Shown one piece after another: positions 50,173 to 58,838 of a stretch of DNA of 64,000 bases. Position 1 is the stretch's first letter; every line of letters starts with the position of its first letter. The stretch spans positions 2,854,001-2,918,000 of the forward strand of contig NZ_WIXO01000001.1 in the NCBI RefSeq assembly GCF_009709575.1, read 5' to 3'. The notes beneath the pieces were generated by a model. It searched no databases, had not been told where the DNA came from, and saw only the letters and a list, made by a program, of their open reading frames with translations. The stretch is from Streptomyces taklimakanensis. Its GTDB lineage: Bacteria > Actinomycetota > Actinomycetes > Streptomycetales > Streptomycetaceae. The position numbers were made by a program, and so were the translations under genes.

Positions 50173-51231
50173 CTACCTCCGTTGTTCCGGTGGGATGACG
50201 GTGGTGGACGGCGAGGCCCTGCGGATGACGACGAGACGGTCGGTGAGCTCCAGGGACTCCGCCTCCGGATCGTCGTACCCCAACACCCGGTGGCCCCGCA
50301 CCACGGAGACCACCAGGTCCTTGCACTCGCGCGGGGAACGCCCGGCCTCGGCCCGGGTGACCGGGCGCTCGGTGAGGTTCAGACCGGTGCCCTGGTGGAT
50401 CAGGTCCTCCATCACCGCGCCCGCGCTCGGGCTGAGCATCGACATGCCCAGCAACCGGCCGGCGGCGCTGGCGCTGGTGATCACCGAGTCGGCGCCGGAC
50501 TGCCGCAGCAACGGCGCGTTCTCCTCCTCGCGGACCGCGGCGACGATCCGCAGATTGCGGTTGAGCTGGCGCGCGGTGAGCGTCACCAGCACCGCGGTGT
50601 CGTCGCGCTGGGTGGCGATGACGACCTGCCCCGCGCGCTGCACCTCCGCCTTCAACAGCACGTCGCTGCGGGTGGCGTCGCCTATGACGCCCGTGTAGCC
50701 GTCGGCGTTGGCGGCTTCGATGACCTTCCGGCTGGGATCGATGATCACTATCCGGTCCTGGGGGATTCCGGTCGAGATCAGCGTCTCGGCGGCGGAGCGC
50801 CCCTTGGTGCCGAAACCGATGATGACCGTGTGATCACGCAAGGAGGACCTCCAACGGGCCAGGCGCCACTGTTCACGGGTGCGTTCGGCCAGCACCTCCA
50901 GGGTGGTGCCGATGAGGATGATCAGGAACATCACGCGCAGCGGTGTGACCACCAGGACGTTCACCAGGCGCGCACCGTCCGTGACCGGGGTGATGTCGCC
51001 GTAGCCGGTGGTCGAGAGCGTGACGGTGGTGTAGTACACGCAGTCCAGCAGCGAGACCTCGCCGTCGGCGTTGTCGGTGTAGTCGGCTCGCTCGAAGTAG
51101 ACCAGCAGGACCGTGAGGGCCAGGACGGCGAGCGCCGCCAGCAGTCGACGCCCCACCTGACGCAGCGGGCCGGCGACGGGCTCGGGGAGCAGCACCCGAT
51201 GCTGCAGGTCCTCGGGCGAGGTGTTCCTCAT
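50173..51231 (-). CDS. Potassium channel with TrkA-N (RCK) domain
   Basis: The 352-residue protein has two transmembrane helices flanking a pore loop with the selectivity filter TLSTTGYGDITP (residues about 72-83), and a cytoplasmic TrkA-N domain (about 133-250: VIIGFGTKGRSAAETL, IDPSRKVIEAANADGYTGVI, GDATRSDVLLKAEV) that binds nucleotide and gates the channel. A TrkA-C-like end follows. It starts 4 bp after the moeA stop, so it is probably co-transcribed with the cofactor genes although functionally unrelated. Confidence 0.93.
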   Translation of the reverse strand: MRNTSPEDLQHRVLLPEPVAGPLRQVGRRLLAALAVLALTVLLVYFERADYTDNADGEVSLLDCVYYTTVTLSTTGYGDITPVTDGARLVNVLVVTPLRVMFLIILIGTTLEVLAERTREQWRLARWRSSLRDHTVIIGFGTKGRSAAETLISTGIPQDRIVIIDPSRKVIEAANADGYTGVIGDATRSDVLLKAEVQRAGQVVIATQRDDTAVLVTLTARQLNRNLRIVAAVREEENAPLLRQSGADSVITSASAAGRLLGMSMLSPSAGAVMEDLIHQGTGLNLTERPVTRAEAGRSPRECKDLVVSVVRGHRVLGYDDPEAESLELTDRLVVIRRASPSTTVIPPEQRR

Positions 51232-51235
51232 GACG

Positions 51236-52750
51236 TCACACCCACGGAAGTCTCAGGAGGGGTACGGCGGACCCGGTGGCACCGCCGCCGGGCGGCACGA
51301 CCGCGAGGGCGCCGGCCGTCGCGACGCCCCGCAGCATCGCGGGACCGGAGAAACGCAGCGGCCGTACACCTCGGCCATCGTGCACGACCGGGACCAGCCG
51401 GGTGTCACGGGGGTGTCCCTGGACCTCGTCGAGGAGGCGGGCGGTGGGGAGGGGGACCGGAGCGCCGTGGCGGGGATCGCGGGGAACACCACCGGATACA
51501 CCGCCTGACACCCCGTCGGGGAGGTCGTGGGAGACGTCGTCGGGCGGCGTGGTGCCGGGCGTGGCCCGGGGGACGGCTCCGGGAGAGGTGCGGGACGGGA
51601 CACGGGGCGAGGAGCGCAGCAGGGGCTCGGCGAGGGTGAGGAGTCCGGAGATCGCGGCCAGGGGATTGCCGGGCAGCCCCACCAGATGGGCCCCGCCCGG
51701 CAGCCGGGCCAGCAGCATCGGGTGACCGGGACGTACCGCCACACCGTCCACCAGCAGTTCGGCACCCAGCCGGTGGAGGGCGGGATGGACGTGGTCGACC
51801 GGCCCGGCGGCCGTGCCCCCGGTGGTGACGACGAGGTCGGCGGTGGTGCCGGCCAGCGCGGCGAGGAGCGCGTCGGCGTCGTCGCCCAGCCGGCGGGTGG
51901 CGACGACCTCGGCACCCACCGCCTCCAGCCAGGGACCGACCATGGGACCGAGCGCGTCGCGGACCCGGCCCCCCTCCGGCAGGCCGGACGACAGCAGCTC
52001 GTCGCCCAGCACCAACACCTCGGCGCGGGGGCGGTGAAGGACGGGCAGCTCGTCCAGGCCCGCGGCGGCGGCGAGGCCGAGCACGGCCGGGGTGACGGCC
52101 GTACCGGCGGGCAGCAGGTGGTCGTCCCGACGGCACTCCTGGGCGCGGGGACGGATGTCGGCACCGTGGTGGGGAGCGCGGGGGGCGCGCAGCCACCGGT
52201 CGCGCACCTCCCCGTACTCGGAGCGCAACACGGCGGTGGTGCCCGGCGGTACGCGGGCACCGGTGGCGATGCGGACGGCGTGCCCGTCGAGGAGGGGAGC
52301 GGGGGCGTCGTGGCCGGCCAGCACACCGGAGGGGCCGGGGGAGCCGTCGTGCCGACCGTCCTCGGGCCCGTCGAGTTCCCAGGGGCCGGGGCCGGAGACG
52401 GCCCAGCCGTCCATGGCCGAGGTGTCGAACGCCGGCAGGTCGGTGAGCGCCGTCAGGGGCGCGGCGAGGCGGTGGCCGAGCGCTTCGGCCAGGGGGACGG
52501 TCGCGGATTCGGGACGCCGTTCCGCCCCGGCGCGGGCGGCGACGGCGCGGGCGGTGGGCCAGTCGTGGTGCCGGGCGCGGTGCGTGGAGTGGCTCCGGCC
52601 GTCATGGGCCGTCCCGCGGGAACCGTCCGGGCCGGATGGTTCCGCGCCGGCCGCGCCGGCGGTGCGGTCGGCGGTGCGGTGGTCGTCACGGTGGTCGCCG
52701 CGGTGGTCGTTGACCAGGGCGAGGGCGTCGGCCAGTTCGTCACCGCTCAT
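51236..52750 (-). CDS. moeA: Molybdopterin molybdotransferase
   Basis: The 504-residue protein inserts molybdate into adenylylated molybdopterin. MoeA motifs are PAFDTSAMDGWAVSG (usual DxSAMDGYA), IATGARVPPGTTAV, DLVVTTGGTAAGPVDHVHPA (family form TTGGVS.GD.D) and GLPGNPLAAISG. It is about 90 residues longer than typical: an N-terminal His/Asp-rich stretch (NDHRGDHRDDHRTADR) and a low-complexity insert near residue 400 with a GVSGGVSGGV repeat. The altered TTGGTAAGP differs at the usual Asp, so activity should be checked. Its ATG overlaps the mobA stop. Confidence 0.87.
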   Translation of the reverse strand: MSGDELADALALVNDHRGDHRDDHRTADRTAGAAGAEPSGPDGSRGTAHDGRSHSTHRARHHDWPTARAVAARAGAERRPESATVPLAEALGHRLAAPLTALTDLPAFDTSAMDGWAVSGPGPWELDGPEDGRHDGSPGPSGVLAGHDAPAPLLDGHAVRIATGARVPPGTTAVLRSEYGEVRDRWLRAPRAPHHGADIRPRAQECRRDDHLLPAGTAVTPAVLGLAAAAGLDELPVLHRPRAEVLVLGDELLSSGLPEGGRVRDALGPMVGPWLEAVGAEVVATRRLGDDADALLAALAGTTADLVVTTGGTAAGPVDHVHPALHRLGAELLVDGVAVRPGHPMLLARLPGGAHLVGLPGNPLAAISGLLTLAEPLLRSSPRVPSRTSPGAVPRATPGTTPPDDVSHDLPDGVSGGVSGGVPRDPRHGAPVPLPTARLLDEVQGHPRDTRLVPVVHDGRGVRPLRFSGPAMLRGVATAGALAVVPPGGGATGSAVPLLRLPWV

Positions 52751-53649
52751 CCGGCGTCCGGCCCCTTCGCGTCTCCGTCCCCGCCGCCCGGCGCCGCCGC
52801 CTCCTCGGCCCAGCGACGGGCCAGTTCGCCGGCCTTCCGGGCGGCCTCGGCGACGTCCCCGGCCCCACCGCCCGCGCGCGCCGCCGCGTACCCGACGAGG
52901 AAGGTCGTCAGGGGAGCGGCGGGACGGGCCACGCCGTGGGCGGCGTCCCGGGCGAGGTCGAGGAGGAGCGCGGTGTCGACGTCGAGATCGATCCCGAGTT
53001 CGGACTTCGCGGTGGTCATCCATTCGTTCAGCACACGCCCATGCTCCCTGATCCGGGAGCGGGCCGACGCGATGTCCTCCCAGGTGTCGCAGTCACGGGC
53101 CTCGGCGGGATCGGCCGGGGCCACCCGGCGCAGCACCAACTCGTCGGTGAGCAACCGCAGGGGGAGGCCCGCCAGCCGCCCGTGTTCGGTGGCGACGAGG
53201 GCCAGTTCACGGCGGAGCGACTCGGCTCGGTAGACGCCCAGGAGGGGCTGGGCGCGACCGTCGTCGACGATCGCGCCGTCGACCGGGGAGCCCGTCCCAC
53301 CCCCGCCCGAAGTCCCGCCCACCCGGTCCAGCAGCCTCCGCACGGTGGCGGACGTCAGGAACGGCAGATCGGCGGAGAGCACCAGCACCGTCCCGCGCTC
53401 CGTTCGGCGCAGCCCGGCGTCGAGCGCGGCCAGCGGCCCGCCGCCGGGCGGCTCTTCGCGCGCCCATTCCACCGGCCGCGCGGTCGGCCGCCGGGGCCCG
53501 ACGACGACCGTCCGCGCCGCGTCCGCGCAGGCGTGGAGCACCCGGTCCAGCAGTGCTCGGCCCCCCACCGTGAGGGCCGGCTTGTCCGCACCGCCGAGCC
53601 GGCGGGCCGCGCCACCGGCGATGACGACGGCGTCGTACGCGTGGGTCAT
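52747..53649 (-). CDS. mobA: Molybdenum cofactor guanylyltransferase fused to DUF6457
   Basis: The 300-residue protein starts with a MobA-like nucleotidyltransferase (VVIAGGAARRLGGADKPALT, then VLSADLPFLTSATVRRLLD; residues 1-200), which attaches GMP to molybdopterin, and ends in an 85-residue DUF6457 domain (VLNEWMTTAKSELGIDLDVD, GVARPAAPLTTFLVGYAAAR). This fusion is frequent in Streptomyces; the function of DUF6457 is unknown. It lies 16 bp after the second bkd E2 gene and is coupled to moeA. Confidence 0.9.
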   Translation of the reverse strand: MTHAYDAVVIAGGAARRLGGADKPALTVGGRALLDRVLHACADAARTVVVGPRRPTARPVEWAREEPPGGGPLAALDAGLRRTERGTVLVLSADLPFLTSATVRRLLDRVGGTSGGGGTGSPVDGAIVDDGRAQPLLGVYRAESLRRELALVATEHGRLAGLPLRLLTDELVLRRVAPADPAEARDCDTWEDIASARSRIREHGRVLNEWMTTAKSELGIDLDVDTALLLDLARDAAHGVARPAAPLTTFLVGYAAARAGGGAGDVAEAARKAGELARRWAEEAAAPGGGDGDAKGPDAG

Positions 53650-53665
53650 GCCACGAGTATGTCCC

Positions 53666-55051
53666 TCACAGGGTGCGCAACAGCACGGCCGGGTGCTCGA
53701 CGCAGTCGGCCACGTACCGCAGGAAGCCGCCCGCCGTTCCGCCGTCGCACACCCGGTGGTCGAAGGTGAACGACAGTTGCACGACCTGGCGCACGGCCAG
53801 CTCGCCCTCGTGCACCCACGGCTTGGGGGTGATGCGTCCGACGCCGAGCATCGCCGCCTCGGGATGGTTGATGATCGGTGTCGAGCCGTCCACCCCGAAG
53901 ACGCCGTAGTTGTTGAGGGTGAAGGTGCCACCGGTCAGTTCGGCGGGCTTCAGGGTGCCCGCGCGGGCGGCCTCGGTCAGTCGGGCGATCTCCCCGGTGA
54001 GGTCGACGGCGTTGCGCCGATGGGCGTCCCGTACGACGGGCACCACCAGACCGCGCTCGGTCTGCGCGGCGAACCCCAGGTGGACGGCGGGCAGCCGGAC
54101 GATCTCGCGGGAGGCGGTGTCCACCGTCGCGTTCAGCTCGGGGAAACGCGCGAGGGCGGCCGTGCAGATCCGGGCGAGGAGGGCCAGCAGCGAGACCTTC
54201 GGTCCCGCCGCGTTCATCGCCCGGCGGGCGGCGAGCAGTTCGGTGGCGTCGGCGTCCACCCAACAGGTGGCGTCGGGGATCTCGCGACGCGAGGTGGTCA
54301 GTTTCTCGGCCACGGCGCCGCGCAGTCCGCGCAGCGGAACGCGCTCGGCGACCTCGCCCGCCCCGCCGTGCCCGCCGTGCGCCGCCGCGTCGGTTCCGCC
54401 GACCGTCGCCGGGACGGGGGTCGGCGTGGCCGCGGGAGTCGCCATCGCGCGCTCGACGTCCGCGCGCAGGATCAACCCCTGTGGACCGGTGCCGGACACC
54501 TGCCGCAGGTCGATCCCGTTCTCCCGGGCGAGCCTCCGCACCAGCGGCGAGATCACGGGGACGGGGCCGTCCACGGGAGCGGCCGGTGCCGAAGTGGGCT
54601 CGGGCCCCGGGGCGCCGCGGAGTGGACGGATCCGCCGACGCCGGGCCGTGGAGGCGCCGGTGCCGTACCCCACCAGTACGTTCCCCGACGCCTCGGACGT
54701 CTCGTCGGCCGCGCGCTCGGCGCCGTTCGCCTCCGGCGCCTTCCGAGGGGCGGCGCTCTCCCCGGCGCTTCCCCCGGCGCTCTCCCCGGTACCCTCCCGG
54801 GCGGCCGCGCCGACGGCCACCGTGACCAGCGGAGCCCCGACGGGGATCTCGGAGCCCTCCTCGCCGAACCGGGCGGTGACCACACCGCCGTACGGGCACG
54901 GCACCTCGACCATCGCCTTGGCCGTCTCGACCTCCACCACCGGCTGGTCGACGGCGACGACGTCACCGACGTCCACCAGCCAGCGGACGATCTCGGCCTC
55001 CGTCAACCCCTCGCCCAGATCGGGCAGGGTGAACTCGCGGACCTCGGCCAT
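53666..55051 (-). CDS. bkdC: Branched-chain keto acid dehydrogenase E2, copy 2
   Basis: The 461-residue E2 has a lipoyl domain (FTLPDLGEGLTEAEIVRW; modified Lys in VEVETAKAMVEV), a linker, a peripheral subunit-binding domain (VISPLVRRLARENGIDLRQV, GLILRADVERAM) and the acyltransferase core ending SFTFDHRVCDGGTAGGFL with the catalytic His-Asp pair. The ATG at 55051 shares one base with the E1 beta stop. It parallels copy 1 but the two diverge strongly, including HRVCDG against HRLVDG at the active site. Confidence 0.9.
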   Translation of the reverse strand: MAEVREFTLPDLGEGLTEAEIVRWLVDVGDVVAVDQPVVEVETAKAMVEVPCPYGGVVTARFGEEGSEIPVGAPLVTVAVGAAAREGTGESAGGSAGESAAPRKAPEANGAERAADETSEASGNVLVGYGTGASTARRRRIRPLRGAPGPEPTSAPAAPVDGPVPVISPLVRRLARENGIDLRQVSGTGPQGLILRADVERAMATPAATPTPVPATVGGTDAAAHGGHGGAGEVAERVPLRGLRGAVAEKLTTSRREIPDATCWVDADATELLAARRAMNAAGPKVSLLALLARICTAALARFPELNATVDTASREIVRLPAVHLGFAAQTERGLVVPVVRDAHRRNAVDLTGEIARLTEAARAGTLKPAELTGGTFTLNNYGVFGVDGSTPIINHPEAAMLGVGRITPKPWVHEGELAVRQVVQLSFTFDHRVCDGGTAGGFLRYVADCVEHPAVLLRTL

Positions 55052-56121
55052 CAGCGGGTGCCTCCCTCGAACGCCTCGGGGCGCTCGGTCCACTCCGACT
55101 CCCACTGGAGCCTGGCGACCGCGTCCAACACCCGGTCCACGCCGGGCAGGTGTCGGCGCTCCAGCATGGGCGGCGGATAGGGGATGTCGAATCCGGCCAC
55201 CCGCAGCACCGGCGCCTGAAGGTAGTGGAAGCAGCGTTCGGTGATCCGGGCGGCGATCTCGCCACCGGGCCCCCCGAACGCGCTGGCCTCGTGGACGACC
55301 ACGGCGCGCCCGGTGCGCCGCACCGAGGCACAGACCGTCTCGTCGTCGAAGGGGACGAGGGACCGCAGGTCGACGACCTCCACATCCCAGCCCTCCTCGC
55401 GGGCGGCCTCGGCCGCCTCCAGGCAGACGGGCACCGACGGGCCGTAGGTGATCAGCGTCGCGGACGTGCCCCGGCGGCGGACCTCGGCCCGGCCGATGGG
55501 CGCGACGGCCTGCGGTTCCTCGGGAGACCAGTCGGCCTTCGACCAGTACAGCCGCTTGGGCTCCAGGAAGACCACCGGGTCGTCGGAGGCGATGGCGGCC
55601 CGCAGCAGCCCGTAGGCGTCGGCGACGGTCGCCGGGGTCACCACGTGGAGGCCGGGGGTGGCCATGTAGTAGGCCTCGGAGGAGTCGCTGTGGTGCTCCA
55701 CCCCGCCGATCCCACCGCCGTAGGGCACCCGAATGGTGATGGGCAGCGGCATCTTCCCCCGGGTCCGGTTGCGCATCTTGGCGACGTGGCTGAGGAGCTG
55801 TTCGAACGCCGGGTAGGCGAAGGCGTCGAACTGCATCTCCACCACCGGCCGCAGGCCGTACATCGCCATGCCGACGGCCGTGCCGAGGATGCCGGCCTCG
55901 GCCAGCGGGGTGTCGGTGCAGCGGTCCTCGCCGAACTCCTTCGTCAGGCCGTCGGTGATGCGGAAGACGCCGCCGAGCACGCCGACGTCCTCACCGAGCA
56001 CGTGCACGGTCGGATCCTGGGCCATGGCATCGCGCATCGCCCGGGTGAGGGCCTGGGCCATGGTGGCCGGCTTGCGGGTGGTCGCGGTGGCGCCGCTCCT
56101 GTCGGTGGTCGCGGTCGTCAT
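55051..56121 (-). CDS. bkdB: Branched-chain keto acid dehydrogenase E1 beta, copy 2
   Basis: The 356-residue subunit shows the E1 beta signatures VLGEDVGVLGGVFRITDGL, TPLAEAGILGTAVGMAMYG, PYGGGIGGVEHHSDSSEAYY and GFDIPYPPPMLERRHLPG. Its N-terminus carries a Thr-rich extension (TTATTDRSGATATTRK) absent from copy 1. The ATG at 56121 overlaps the E1 alpha stop by four bases, so translation is coupled. Confidence 0.93.
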   Translation of the reverse strand: MTTATTDRSGATATTRKPATMAQALTRAMRDAMAQDPTVHVLGEDVGVLGGVFRITDGLTKEFGEDRCTDTPLAEAGILGTAVGMAMYGLRPVVEMQFDAFAYPAFEQLLSHVAKMRNRTRGKMPLPITIRVPYGGGIGGVEHHSDSSEAYYMATPGLHVVTPATVADAYGLLRAAIASDDPVVFLEPKRLYWSKADWSPEEPQAVAPIGRAEVRRRGTSATLITYGPSVPVCLEAAEAAREEGWDVEVVDLRSLVPFDDETVCASVRRTGRAVVVHEASAFGGPGGEIAARITERCFHYLQAPVLRVAGFDIPYPPPMLERRHLPGVDRVLDAVARLQWESEWTERPEAFEGGTR

Positions 56122-57287
56122 CGTCCGTCCCCCTTCGCCTGTCCGTCGTGGTCGCCGTGGTCGCCGTGGTCGCCGTTCTCGGCTTCCAGCTCCGCGCGCA
56201 GCTGCGCGGCCTGCTCCCTCAACTGCGCCGTCTTCTCCGCGTAGACGTGGTCGAAGAGACCCATCGGGTCGAGCACCGGGTCCTCGTTCATGCGGTCCCG
56301 CAGCCGTGCGGCCATCTCCTCGGCCTCGTCCCGCGCCCCGTCGCGCATGGCGTCGTCGAGCAGCCCGCGGTCGGCCAGCTCGCGCTCCAGTAGCGTCACG
56401 GGGTCGTGTTCGAGCCATGCCGCCACCTCGTCGTCACCGCGGTAGCGGGTGGCGTCGTCGGCGTTGGTGTGGGCGTCGATCCGGTAGGTGACGGCCTCCA
56501 CCAGGGTCGGTCCGCCACCGGCGCGGGCGCGGTCGACGGCCTCGGACAGCACCCGGTGGACGGCGGCGGCGTCGTTGCCGTCCACCAGCCGGCCGGGCAC
56601 GCCGTAGCCGACGGCCTTGTGGGCCAGCGAGGGAGCGGCGGTCTGCTTGGCCAGCGGGACGGAGATCGCGAAGCCGTTGTTCTGGACGAGGAAGACCGTC
56701 GGGGTCTTCCAGACGGCGGCGAAGTTGAGGGCCTCGTGGAAGTCGCCCTCGCTCGTGCCGCCGTCGCCGACCATGGCCAGCGCCACCACGTCGTCACCCT
56801 TGAGGCGGGCCGCGTGGGCGAGGCCGACGGCGTGGGGCAGATGGGTGGCCAGCGGGGTGGAGAGCGGGGCGACCCGGTGTTCGTACGGGTCGTAGCCGGT
56901 GTGCCAGTCACCACGGAGGAGGCCGAGGGCCTCGGCCGGATCCATGCCGCGGGCGACGGCGGCCAGGGTGTCGCGGTAGCTGGGGAAGAGCCAGTCCCGC
57001 TCCCGAAGGACCATGGCGGCGGCCACCTCGCACGCCTCCTGGCCGGTCGAGGAGGGATAGACGGCCAGCCTGCCCTGCCGGGTGAGCGCGGTGGCCTGGC
57101 GGTTGTAACGCCGACCCTTGACCACCTGCCGGTACAGCGCCCCGAGCAGTTCCGGATCCAGCTCCGCCCCGGTGCCCAGCAGCCGGTACGGCTCGGCGTC
57201 CGGCAGCAGCGGGGCCGGATCGGTGCGCGGCCGCCAGGCGGGCGGTGGCGAGGGGCGGTGGGAGCCTGGCTGCTCCAGGACCGTCAT
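56118..57287 (-). CDS. bkdA: Branched-chain keto acid dehydrogenase E1 alpha, copy 2
   Basis: The 389-residue thiamine diphosphate subunit has GDGGTSEGDFHEALNFAAVW followed by NNGFAISVPLAKQT, and YRIDAHTNADDATRYRGDD. The ATG at 57287 follows CAGGAGGTGCTCGCC. Upstream, 66 bp away, lies the shared TetR operator. An Lrp-type regulator gene diverges from it, and Lrp proteins activate bkd operons in other bacteria. The C-terminus is acidic and repeats NGDHGDHGDHDGQ. Confidence 0.92.
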   Translation of the reverse strand: MTVLEQPGSHRPSPPPAWRPRTDPAPLLPDAEPYRLLGTGAELDPELLGALYRQVVKGRRYNRQATALTRQGRLAVYPSSTGQEACEVAAAMVLRERDWLFPSYRDTLAAVARGMDPAEALGLLRGDWHTGYDPYEHRVAPLSTPLATHLPHAVGLAHAARLKGDDVVALAMVGDGGTSEGDFHEALNFAAVWKTPTVFLVQNNGFAISVPLAKQTAAPSLAHKAVGYGVPGRLVDGNDAAAVHRVLSEAVDRARAGGGPTLVEAVTYRIDAHTNADDATRYRGDDEVAAWLEHDPVTLLERELADRGLLDDAMRDGARDEAEEMAARLRDRMNEDPVLDPMGLFDHVYAEKTAQLREQAAQLRAELEAENGDHGDHGDHDGQAKGDGR

Positions 57288-57352
57288 GGCGAGCACCTCC
57301 TGGTAGGGGGCATCGGCGGACAGGGGCAGACGCCGGTCCGGCGACTTCCCCT

Positions 57353-57410
57353 ACCGATTGTTCGGTCGCCGGCGCATTTTGGCTACGGGTGGGCACCGCC
57401 CTGTGGACAA
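57353..57410 (-). promoter_or_regulatory. Shared TetR operator (site A) and TTGTCCACAG box before bkdA copy 2
   Basis: ACCGATTGTTCGGT (57353-57366) reads ACCGAACAATCGGT on the minus strand, one base different from sites B and C. TTGTCCACAG (57410-57401 on the minus strand) lies 34 bases further from the gene. TAGCCA, 17 bases and AACAAT would make a weak promoter whose -10 box sits inside the operator. The remaining divergent region to the Lrp gene shows nothing else clear. Confidence 0.65.
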
Positions 57411-57468
57411 ACGGTTCTGCGGAGCGTGGGATGTCGGCAGTACGTCCACCGAGGGGAGGCGGCAGGCC

Positions 57469-57966
57469 ATGCCGGAGGAACAGATGGCTCCCGGGGCGCC
57501 GGAAGAGACCCGGCCGCCGGCCAGGCCGCTCGACCCGGTCGACCGGGCCATCCTGCGGATGCTCCAGTTGGACGGCCGTGCCTCGGTGCGGTCGATCGCC
57601 GAGCGGGTGCACGTGTCGCGGGCGAACGCGTACGCCCGGATCAACCGACTCGTCGAGGACGGCGTGATCCGCGGCTTCGCGGCCCGGGTGGACCACGAAC
57701 GCGCGGGTCAGGGCGCCTCCGCCTACATCACGCTGAAGATCGTGCAGAACTCCTGGCGCACGGTGCGCGAGAAACTCAAGGCGCTGCCGGGAGCCGCGCA
57801 CATCGCGCTGGTCAGCGGCGACTTCGACGTGCTGTTGTTGGTCCACACGGCCGACAACCGGGCCCTGCGGGAGCTGGTGCTCACCCGCATACAGGCGATA
57901 CCCGAGGTGCTGAGCACCCGAACGCTGCTGGTCTTCGAGGAGACCGACCTGGAACCGGAGCCGTGA
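57469..57966 (+). CDS. Lrp/AsnC-family regulator
   Basis: The 165-residue protein has an N-terminal extension, an AsnC-type HTH (LDPVDRAILRMLQLDGRASV, VSRANAYARINRLVEDGVIR) and a RAM ligand-binding domain (ASAYITLKIVQNSWRTVREK, GDFDVLLLVHTADNRALREL). Placement opposite the second bkd operon resembles bkdR of other bacteria, which senses branched-chain amino acids, so control of that operon is likely but inferred. The ATG at 57469 follows GAGGGGAGG. Confidence 0.9.
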   Translation: MPEEQMAPGAPEETRPPARPLDPVDRAILRMLQLDGRASVRSIAERVHVSRANAYARINRLVEDGVIRGFAARVDHERAGQGASAYITLKIVQNSWRTVREKLKALPGAAHIALVSGDFDVLLLVHTADNRALRELVLTRIQAIPEVLSTRTLLVFEETDLEPEP

Positions 57967-57994
57967 GCCGGGGCCGCGGCCGGGGAGGCGCGGT

Positions 57995-58621
57995 TCAGGG
58001 ACGCGTCGGACCGCCGTGGTCGCGCAGCCCCTCGAAGGCGATCCGCACCACCGCGTCGGCGACCGGCCCGCGGTCGGAGGAGTCGTCGGGCAGCGGTCGG
58101 TACCACTCCACGATGGAATTGATCATTCCGAAGAGCAGTCGGGTCGCCAGCCGGGCGTCGAGGTCGGCGCGGAGGTCGCCCTCGGCGGCGGCGGCCCTGA
58201 GCAGTTCGGCGACCCGGTGGTCGAACTCCCGCCGCCGCTCCATCGCCCAGCGTTCGGTGCGGGTGTTGCCGCGCACCCGCAACAACAGGGTGACGTAGGG
58301 CAACTCGGCCATCAGCACCTCGGCGGTGCGCCGGACGACGTGTTCCAGCCGTTCGATCGCCCGGCCGCGGCGGGCCTCCGGCTCGTCCAGGATCGCGAAG
58401 AGGCCGTCGAGCGCACGGGATATCGCCCGGCGCAGCAGCTCCTCCTTGCCCTTGACGTGGTGGTAGATGGAGGACTTGGAGATCCCCGCCGCCTTGGACA
58501 GGTGCTCCATCGAGGTGCCGTCGTAACCGCGCCGGTTGAAGACCTCCACGGCCACCGCGAGGAGCGATTCGGGCGTGTAGGTGTCGCGCCTGGGCGCCCT
58601 GTCCGATGGCTTGACTGGCAT
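57995..58621 (-). CDS. TetR-family regulator, probable repressor of phenylacetate genes
   Basis: The 208-residue protein has a TetR HTH (TYTPESLLAVAVEVFNRRGY, SMEHLSKAAGISKSSIYHHV, KGKEELLRRAI) and a helical C-terminal domain. It is divergent from paaN and has a 14-bp operator in the shared region, with the same operator before paaA. Regulators in this position bind phenylacetyl-CoA (PaaR type), which is inference here. ATG at 58621 is chosen. Confidence 0.92.
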   Translation of the reverse strand: MPVKPSDRAPRRDTYTPESLLAVAVEVFNRRGYDGTSMEHLSKAAGISKSSIYHHVKGKEELLRRAISRALDGLFAILDEPEARRGRAIERLEHVVRRTAEVLMAELPYVTLLLRVRGNTRTERWAMERRREFDHRVAELLRAAAAEGDLRADLDARLATRLLFGMINSIVEWYRPLPDDSSDRGPVADAVVRIAFEGLRDHGGPTRP

Positions 58622-58631
58622 GGTCCCGATG

Positions 58632-58690
58632 TTATCCACAGGCGGCCTGCCCCTCTTGCCCCGACCGATCGTTCGGTAGCAGTATCTACC
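58632..58690 (+). promoter_or_regulatory. tetR/paaN control region: TTATCCACAG box and TetR operator (site B)
   Basis: TTATCCACAG (58632-58641) is followed after 22 bases by ACCGATC-GTTCGGT (58664-58677), which reads ACCGAACGATCGGT on the minus strand. A TTGCCC (58656-58661) before it and GGTAG...CTACC (58675-58690) over it complete a dense control site. The operator lies 43 bp from the TetR start and 161 bp from the paaN start. Confidence 0.7.
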
Positions 58691-58838
58691 TGTCCTTCCG
58701 TTCGCGCACGGCCTTCCGCGCCGTCCGCCCGCGCACCGGCAGTCCGGTCGCGGCCGGCCTCGGTACACCGTTCCGTGCGCGCACCGCCACCCACCCGCTC
58801 GACCCGCTCGACCCCACTCGATGAGGAGTTGGTCCCCG

